Below are positions 4,505 to 7,202 of a DNA stretch of 7,202 nucleotides, one piece after another. The stretch lies in NCBI GenBank assembly GCA_027310975.1, contig DAICZV010000015.1, forward strand, positions 7,250 to 14,451. The letters are read 5' to 3'. Both the position numbers and the translations under genes were made by a program. This stretch comes from a bacterium (GTDB taxonomy: Bacteria > Patescibacteriota > Minisyncoccia > UBA6257 > GWB1-50-10). The notes under the pieces were generated by a model. It searched no databases and was not told where the DNA came from. It saw only the letters and a list, made by a program, of their open reading frames with translations. Numbering within the stretch: position 1 is the first letter of the stretch; every line of letters starts with the position of its first letter.

Positions 4505-5014
4505 TTAAAATCCCAGAAGATGGGTAAAGATGTCCATGAACGTCTCTTCGCGTTCCACTTCCGGAAGTTTTTCCTTTAAGAACCCTCGCGCCTTGGCTGC
4601 CATTTGGCTGTCCAAGAGGACACGGACGTACGGGTTGAACGAAGTTTTGCGCTTCAAGACCATTTCGTCCAGCCGGCCCGGCCGTTCCGCCACGCTGAAG
4701 TTCTCCAAAGCATCATAAGGGTAAAAGAGCTTTTCGCCAAGATGGCAGCCCGCTTCGGTCAGACGAAAGTCCAACACCTCCGGCCGCCGCCTGCCGAGGA
4801 CGATCACCATCGCGGAGCTGAGGAGTATGAAGATGGCGAAAAAGAAATCCTTTTGCCAAAGGGCAACCACAATAAGGAGCAAAGCAAAGGCGCCGATCAG
4901 GAGATACCAATTCAGGTCCTTCTCGTAATAATCGTATTCGGCCGCCCGCCAAGAGATCTCTTCGGACGTCTTTTTGCCGTCGGCGGCATTAACTGACTTT
5001 TGTTTTTTTGGCAT
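4505..5014 (-). CDS. Conserved two-span membrane protein of unknown function (169 aa)
   Basis: No function can be assigned. The N-terminus is polar and basic (PKKQKS, GKKTSEE), followed by the pattern SWRAAEYDYYEKDLNWY (21-37), seen in a family of small membrane proteins common in Parcubacteria-like genomes (from memory). Two hydrophobic helices follow, about 36-53 (WYLLIGAFALLLIVVALW) and 57-74 (FFFAIFILLSSAMVIVLG), separated by a short QKD turn. The C-terminal 90 residues (LDFRLTEAGCHLGEKLFYPY, then VLKRKTSF) look like a soluble beta-rich domain, possibly PH-like. The start at 5014 is 19 nt after the CCA of tRNA-Ser(TGA), and the stop is 11 nt before tRNA-Arg(GCG). No Shine-Dalgarno is visible, only an A/T-rich leader. 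It most likely depends on the tRNA-Ser promoter at 5155-5183. Confidence 0.85.
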   Translation of the reverse strand: MPKKQKSVNAADGKKTSEEISWRAAEYDYYEKDLNWYLLIGAFALLLIVVALWQKDFFFAIFILLSSAMVIVLGRRRPEVLDFRLTEAGCHLGEKLFYPYDALENFSVAERPGRLDEMVLKRKTSFNPYVRVLLDSQMAAKARGFLKEKLPEVEREETFMDIFTHLLGF

Positions 5015-5033
5015 GAGATTTAAAAAATTACAC

Positions 5034-5123
5034 TGGCGGAAGGTGGAGGATTCGAACCTCCGAGACCCTTTCGGATCTATCGCATTTCAAGTGCGACGCA
5101 TTAGACCTCTCTGCCAACCTTCC
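5034..5123 (-). tRNA. tRNA-Ser (TGA), CCA encoded
   Basis: Minus-strand acceptor GGAAGGT pairs with ACCTTCC. The anticodon stem TCGCA/TGCGA encloses CTTGAAA (anticodon TGA). A long variable arm (GATCCGAAAGGGTC) and T-arm GGAGG-TTCGAAT-CCTCC follow. Discriminator G73 at 5037 is followed by an encoded CCA (5036-5034). It is the first gene of the minus-strand unit that ends with tRNA-Gly. Confidence 0.97.
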
Positions 5124-5154
5124 GTTTAGGCCGGTGACAACACGCCACCGCGTC

Positions 5155-5183
5155 ATCATAGCCCGGCCGATTGGCGTTATCAA
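5155..5183 (-). promoter_or_regulatory. Promoter of the tRNA-Ser/tRNA-Arg/tRNA-Gly mixed operon
   Basis: Minus-strand TTGATA (5178-5183) and TATGAT (5155-5160) are separated by exactly 17 nt; each box matches 5 of 6 consensus bases. The predicted start near 5148 lies about 25 nt before tRNA-Ser(TGA). No other good promoter is seen down to tRNA-Gly, so one transcript probably carries three tRNAs and two ORFs. The -35 lies only 6 nt after the stop codon of the 122-aa ORF. Confidence 0.75.
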
Positions 5184-5189
5184 GAAGGG

Positions 5190-5558
5190 TTAATACCGCG
5201 TGACGGCGTGAAAGATGCCGCCGAGAGCGGCCGTAAACCCGAATATCGTGCCGAGCACGAGGAGAACAATGACCGCGAAGAACATTATCTTCCCAGAATG
5301 GTCCAGGGCTTTCATGAACCCGTGATACTCGTGCTGGTTCTCAAAGTGATGGCTCCGCGCGGCCAGCTTGTGGCCGTTCACGCCGAGATAGATCATAAAA
5401 ACGATCCAGAAAAAGAAGTTGACGACCGGCACCAGGTAAAGCAGATACCACAAAAGCATCTTGTACTTCTTGATGGCGACGAGGAACGCTGCACCGAACA
5501 AGAACGCGCCCCACGACCAGCCGGGGGCGGCGACGATCTCCTTTTTTGTTTCTTCCAT
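5190..5558 (-). CDS. DUF2628-like small membrane protein (122 aa)
   Basis: The APGWSWGAFLFG stretch (11-22) followed by a hydrophobic segment matches the 'nWGAFlFG' opening of DUF2628-type inner-membrane proteins, whose function is unknown. Three membrane spans are seen: about 14-29, 35-58 (LLWYLLYLVPVVNFFFWIV) and 91-113 (IMFFAVIVLLVLGTIFGF). IYLGVNGHKLA (56-66) after the second span fits the family's 'GxxGNxxA' position. The start at 5558 was preferred to the ATG at 5615 because a perfect extended -10 (TGTTATAAT) ends 6 nt before it, which would place the transcription start at or next to the ATG. It is therefore probably translated from a leaderless mRNA. It is downstream of tRNA-Ala but has its own promoter. 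Confidence 0.85.
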   Translation of the reverse strand: MEETKKEIVAAPGWSWGAFLFGAAFLVAIKKYKMLLWYLLYLVPVVNFFFWIVFMIYLGVNGHKLAARSHHFENQHEYHGFMKALDHSGKIMFFAVIVLLVLGTIFGFTAALGGIFHAVTRY

Positions 5559-5564
5559 GTTTCT

Positions 5565-5573
5565 ATTATAACA
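5565..5573 (-). promoter_or_regulatory. Extended -10 promoter, leaderless start
   Basis: TGTTATAAT on the minus strand is a perfect TATAAT (5565-5570) with the TGn extension. Only six bases (AGAAAC) separate it from the ATG at 5558. No convincing -35 is found 17 nt upstream, as expected for an extended -10 promoter. The transcript would start at about the first base of the coding region. Confidence 0.7.
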
Positions 5574-5612
5574 AAAACACCCGCCCTCACTGCGGATGTC
5601 TTTGTTTGCCTG

Positions 5613-5631
5613 CACTGAACCTCTTGAAGTG
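5613..5631. repeat. Diverged R2-like palindrome at tRNA-Ala 3' end
   Basis: CACTGAACCTCTTGAAGTG has 4-bp CACT/AGTG ends and resembles the core of the R2 repeat at 4149-4176. Like that copy, it begins exactly at the base after the tRNA discriminator (5632). It is shorter and diverged, so the relation is tentative. Confidence 0.45.
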
Positions 5632-5704
5632 TGGACCGTATCGGACTTGAACCGACGACCCCTTCGATGCCATCGAAGTGCTCTACCAGCTGAGCTAACG
5701 GCCC
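5632..5704 (-). tRNA. tRNA-Ala (GGC)
   Basis: Acceptor GGGCCGT pairs with ACGGTCC and includes the G3-U70 wobble that marks alanine tRNAs. D-arm GCTCAGCTGGTAGAGC, anticodon stem CTTCG/CGAAG around ATGGCAT (anticodon GGC), T-arm GTCGG-TTCAAGT-CCGAT, discriminator A (5632), trailer CACT, no CCA. Its first ten bases are also the last codons and the stop TAG (5697-5695, tRNA positions 8-10) of the upstream HTH/LAGLIDADG-like ORF. Confidence 0.96.
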
Positions 5705-6381
5705 GTTATGACCTTAATCGCTTCCAGTATGTCATTTAACACCTCGGCGGAGAAATAATCAATCCTGCATACACCTTTATAATCGGGCTTTATTGATTTT
5801 TGGCCTATCGTCCTTTTATCGATTCTAGAACCGTAAAATTGACTCAGAGGAATTTCCGTAACTTCGTGCCAGAACTTCTCAAGTTGGGGCACGTTCTGGT
5901 CGGCTCTACATTGCACCGTGCAACGGAATTTCGTCCCGTCGAGCTCATAACATCTTCTAAAGAGCCTCAGAAATAGCGCTATTGTTTTTGGGTCAGAGTT
6001 ACCAAACGTCACCGCGCCACGCCTAGCATTTTTAGACCCCTCACCCAAATAAAGGGCTGTAAGCACTAATTTAGCTGATTCATGCTTATACAACAACTTG
6101 AATAGGTACCTATTCTTTTTGAATAAGCTATCTAAATATGATTGTCTTCTTGCCCGCTTGGTTTGGGCAGCTCGCAACGAACCTAGACCAATTCGCAAAC
6201 GTTGCCTAGTCACCAATCTCGCGTTCAAATCCTTAGATAATAGTACGCGACTACACCACCCAGATAGGGTGCTTTTAGGGACCGCTACTCCGAGCGATTT
6301 ATTAATCTCGCTGTATGTCTTGCCGGCGAGTCGCAACTTGATCGCTTTATCTTTTAATTGCAAGAAGCTCGCGTGTGGCAT
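5695..6381 (-). CDS. HTH protein with LAGLIDADG-like endonuclease domain (228 aa)
   Basis: The N-terminus carries a helix-turn-helix: KAIKLRLAGKTYSEINKSLG (12-31), then VPKSTLSGW (34-42). After a basic linker comes LTALYLGEGSK (107-117), which fits a LAGLIDADG helix with the acidic GEG in place of DADG. Then follow FGNSDPKTIALFLRLFRR (126-143), a W171 region, and a C-terminal CRIDYFSAEVLNDILEAI. This is how small LAGLIDADG homing-type nucleases and related DNA-binding proteins look, but only one clear LAGLIDADG helix is seen, so activity and dimerisation are unknown. The gene is more A+T-rich than its neighbours, which suggests recent transfer. A promoter candidate ends 6 nt before its ATG, implying leaderless expression. 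Its stop codon lies within tRNA-Ala, so RNase P cutting would leave a non-stop mRNA. Confidence 0.7.
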   Translation of the reverse strand: MPHASFLQLKDKAIKLRLAGKTYSEINKSLGVAVPKSTLSGWCSRVLLSKDLNARLVTRQRLRIGLGSLRAAQTKRARRQSYLDSLFKKNRYLFKLLYKHESAKLVLTALYLGEGSKNARRGAVTFGNSDPKTIALFLRLFRRCYELDGTKFRCTVQCRADQNVPQLEKFWHEVTEIPLSQFYGSRIDKRTIGQKSIKPDYKGVCRIDYFSAEVLNDILEAIKVITGR

Positions 6382-6387
6382 GCTTTA

Positions 6388-6416
6388 ATCGTACGGCTTA
6401 GTTACCCACGTTGCAA
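6388..6416 (-). promoter_or_regulatory. Candidate leaderless promoter of the HTH/LAGLIDADG-like gene
   Basis: Minus-strand TTGCAA (6411-6416) and TACGAT (6388-6393) have exact 17-nt spacing; each box matches 4 of 6 consensus bases. Six bases separate the -10 from the ATG at 6381, the same distance as in the 5565-5573 promoter. Read-through from tRNA-Val, 54 nt upstream, is an alternative source of transcript. Confidence 0.45.
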
Positions 6417-6435
6417 GCAGTTCTATTGATTTTTG

Positions 6436-6507
6436 TGCGCCCACGAGGGATTGAACCTCGGACCTTTTCAATGTCAATGAAACGCTCTACCACTGAGCTA
6501 TGGGCGC
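6436..6507 (-). tRNA. tRNA-Val (GAC)
   Basis: Acceptor GCGCCCA pairs with TGGGCGC. D-arm GCTCAGTGGTAGAGC, anticodon stem TTTCA/TGAAA around TTGACAT (anticodon GAC), T-arm CGAGG-TTCAATC-CCTCG, discriminator A (6436), trailer CAAA, no CCA. Its promoter at 6517-6545 starts transcription only a few bases upstream. Confidence 0.95.
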
Positions 6508-6516
6508 TCGCGTTTC

Positions 6517-6545
6517 AATATATCAGGAGATTTGTTGCGAGACAA
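6517..6545 (-). promoter_or_regulatory. Promoter of tRNA-Val
   Basis: Minus-strand TTGTCT (6540-6545) and TATATT (6517-6522) are spaced by exactly 17 nt, with TGA before the -10 giving an extended element. The predicted start is about 6510, 3 nt before the tRNA. Its -35 shares base 6540 with the -35 of the opposite-facing tRNA-Arg(CCT) promoter. Confidence 0.75.
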
Positions 6546-6563
6546 GCCGATTTCAACTATAAA
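6535..6563 (+). promoter_or_regulatory. Promoter of tRNA-Arg(CCT)-tRNA-Ser(CGA)
   Basis: TTGCGA (6535-6540) and TATAAA (6558-6563) are spaced by exactly 17 nt, with a predicted start near 6570, 6 nt before tRNA-Arg. A second possible -10, TAATAC, lies at 6564-6569. It overlaps the divergent tRNA-Val promoter at base 6540. Confidence 0.65.
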
Positions 6564-6575
6564 TAATACGCCCTT

Positions 6576-6647
6576 GCCCTCGTAGTTCAACGGATAGAAC
6601 AATTCCGTCCTAAGGAAAAAATGGGGGTTCAATTCCCTCCGAGGGCA
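6576..6647 (+). tRNA. tRNA-Arg (CCT)
   Basis: Acceptor GCCCTCG pairs with CGAGGGC. D-arm GTTCAACGGATAGAAC has A20 as in the other Arg tRNA. The anticodon loop GTCCTAA gives CCT (reads AGG). The anticodon stem ATTCC/GGAAA has an A-A mismatch at the outer pair. T-arm GGGGG-TTCAATT-CCCTC with one G-U, discriminator A (6647), trailer CAGA, no CCA. It is 10 nt upstream of tRNA-Ser(CGA), the only tRNA pair here with no gene between. Confidence 0.92.
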
Positions 6648-6657
6648 CAGAGCAAGT

Positions 6658-6744
6658 GGAGGGTTCGCATAGCGGTCTAGTGCGGCGCACTCGAAATGCG
6701 CTTGGGGAGAAATCCCCTCACAGGTTCAAATCCTGTACCCTCCG
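6658..6744 (+). tRNA. tRNA-Ser (CGA)
   Basis: Acceptor GGAGGGT pairs with ACCCTCC. The anticodon stem GCGCA/TGCGC encloses CTCGAAA (anticodon CGA). A long variable arm (TGGGGAGAAATCCCCT) and T-arm ACAGG-TTCAAAT-CCTGT follow. Discriminator G73 (6744) is followed by CCT rather than CCA, unlike the other two Ser genes. The palindromic repeat R3 starts inside its last bases, which may explain the altered CCA. Confidence 0.95.
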
Positions 6745-6785
6745 CCTTCGCCCGCCATAGCGGGCTTCGGCGGACACAGTCCGCC
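6741..6785. repeat. Palindromic repeat R3 overlapping tRNA-Ser(CGA) 3' end
   Basis: Nested arms: TCCGCC (6741-6746), GCCCGC (6750-6755), loop CATA, GCGGGC (6760-6765), GGCGGA (6769-6774), with TTC in both inner junctions. A third TCCGCC (6780-6785) follows, so GGCGGA can pair either backward or forward. The first TCCGCC comprises tRNA-Ser acceptor bases, discriminator and C74-C75. I see no gene in the rest of the stretch up to 6828. Confidence 0.8.
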
Positions 6786-6828
6786 ACAGAAGAACGCGAC
6801 GGCGGGAAGCGAACATGCGGGCCTGGTG

Positions 6829-6837
6829 TGATATGCT
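6829..6837 (+). promoter_or_regulatory. Candidate extended -10 promoter of the 88-aa gene
   Basis: TGATATGCT provides a TGn-extended TATGCT -10 (6832-6837). A start near 6844 would give a leader of about 23 nt containing the AAAGGA site. No clear -35 is seen. Read-through from tRNA-Ser(CGA) is the alternative. Confidence 0.4.
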
Positions 6838-6854
6838 TAATGCGTACCACCATG

Positions 6855-6860
6855 AAAGGA
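6855..6860 (+). promoter_or_regulatory. Shine-Dalgarno site deciding the start at 6867
   Basis: AAAGGA lies 6 nt before the ATG at 6867. It is the only plausible Shine-Dalgarno site I find before a protein start in this window. It argues for 6867 over the in-frame ATGs at 6840 and 6852. Confidence 0.6.
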
Positions 6861-6866
6861 ACAACG

Positions 6867-7133
6867 ATGCTCGTCGCCTTAGTTATAATCATTCTGGCCG
6901 TCGCCGCCGGTCTTTTCGGCTATCAATGGACGATGTTGCGCTGGGCGCACTCTACTTTTGACAATTACTACGCTTTCCGCGGCTGCGTTCAGCTTATTGA
7001 TAAAACCGATACTTACGGCGACTGCCGCACTGCGAATGGAGAGACGATAAAAATCGTTCTCTACCAAGGGAAATGGTATTTGAACGGCGATTTGCCGTGG
7101 GCCTGCATCGGCAATCTTTGCTTCGGACTGTAA
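6867..7133 (+). CDS. Small membrane-anchored or secreted protein with four cysteines (88 aa)
   Basis: I do not recognise a named family. The protein begins with an uncharged hydrophobic helix, MLVALVIIILAVAAGLFGY (1-19), which acts either as a signal anchor or as a signal peptide. It is followed by about 65 polar residues with a regular strand pattern: FRGCVQLIDKTDTYGDCRTA (37-56), then ETIKIVLYQGKWYLNGDLPW (59-78). Four cysteines (C40, C53, C80, C85) could form two disulphides outside the membrane. The start was chosen by the AAAGGA site 6 nt upstream; MKGTTMLV from 6852 is the alternative. The last bases of the gene (7123-7130) form the left arm of a hairpin with 7139-7146. It stands alone after the tRNA pair and repeat R3. 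Confidence 0.7.
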   Translation: MLVALVIIILAVAAGLFGYQWTMLRWAHSTFDNYYAFRGCVQLIDKTDTYGDCRTANGETIKIVLYQGKWYLNGDLPWACIGNLCFGL

Positions 7134-7196
7134 TTTTTCAGTCCGATACTGCGGTTGAACTCCGACTCGCGGCACTTTTGTCGCGGTATCGGAGTT
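7123..7196. other. Chain of competing hairpins, possible terminator or attenuator region
   Basis: Three mutually overlapping inverted repeats are visible. TCGGACTG/CAGTCCGA (7123-7130 with 7139-7146) has an 8-nt loop. TCCGATACTGCG/CGCGGTATCGGA (7142-7153 with 7182-7193) has one wobble in 12 pairs. AACTCCGA/TCGGAGTT (7158-7165 with 7189-7196) has an inner CGCG/CGCG extension. The first and second share 7142-7146 and the last two share 7189-7193, so they cannot all form. The T-run after the 88-aa stop (7134-7138) lies in the loop, not after a stem, so a simple intrinsic terminator is not clear. Confidence 0.55.
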
Positions 7197-7202
7197 ATCC
7201 AC

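Noticed and set aside
5124..5165. GGCCGG/CCGGCC inverted repeat around the tRNA-Ser(TGA) promoter as an operator
   Set aside because: The arms are far apart and the inner pairing is poor; a strong promoter explains the conserved bases better.
6696..6866. N-terminal extension of the 88-aa protein
   Set aside because: The extension starts within tRNA-Ser(CGA) and crosses repeat R3; the ATG at 6867 has an AAAGGA site and begins a membrane helix.
6879..7202. Minus-strand 107-aa ORF at the right edge
   Set aside because: Antisense to the 88-aa gene and made largely of the hairpin region; no domain or start signal.

Overview
The window looks like a chromosomal housekeeping region of a small-genome bacterium, most likely a Candidate Phyla Radiation (Patescibacteria, Parcubacteria-like) organism. 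Evidence: a minimal IF-2 of 466 aa that starts almost at the G1 motif, a 94-aa RbfA, several short membrane proteins of types common in that group, very tight packing and few Shine-Dalgarno sites. TGA is used as an ordinary stop (2330-3124 and 3121-3990), so the Gracilibacteria/SR1 code is not supported. The taxonomic call is an inference, not a search result.

The dominant feature is tRNA. Ten complete tRNA genes (Cys-GCA, Ser-GCT, Glu-TTC, Gly-GCC, Arg-GCG, Ser-TGA, Ala-GGC, Val-GAC, Arg-CCT, Ser-CGA), one cut by the window edge and one broken Cys-like copy are interleaved with protein genes at spacings of 0-20 nt. Layout by region: (1) 1-2172, minus strand: infB-rbfA (TAATG overlap), broken tRNA-Cys copy, GIY-YIG endonuclease ORF, intact tRNA-Cys, partial tRNA. 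(2) 2177-4135, plus strand: promoter, tRNA-Ser(GCT), rlmB, RlmI-like methyltransferase (ATGA overlap), then a separate promoter, tRNA-Glu and a bidirectional terminator. (3) 5183-4145, minus strand: a strong promoter followed by tRNA-Ser, 169-aa membrane protein, tRNA-Arg, 52-aa membrane peptide, tRNA-Gly, converging on the same terminator. (4) 6545-5190, minus strand: tRNA-Val, an HTH/LAGLIDADG-like ORF that runs into tRNA-Ala, then a DUF2628-like membrane protein on its own leaderless promoter. (5) 6535-7202, plus strand: a promoter overlapping that of tRNA-Val, tRNA-Arg(CCT), tRNA-Ser(CGA), a palindromic repeat, a secreted or anchored 88-aa protein, and competing hairpins.

The genes share a theme of translation: initiation (IF-2), 30S maturation (RbfA), rRNA modification (two methyltransferases) and tRNAs. 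The tRNAs seem to serve as punctuation, so that RNase P and 3'-end processing would release short-leader mRNAs. The most interesting signals are these: a tRNA-Cys copy interrupted inside its anticodon by a 30-nt twin hairpin; two endonuclease-type ORFs whose stop codons lie inside the next tRNA; an N73-CA signature at the 3' end of all seven non-Ser tRNAs; and short palindromic repeats sitting exactly at tRNA 3' ends, several of which can pair with the tRNA acceptor strand.
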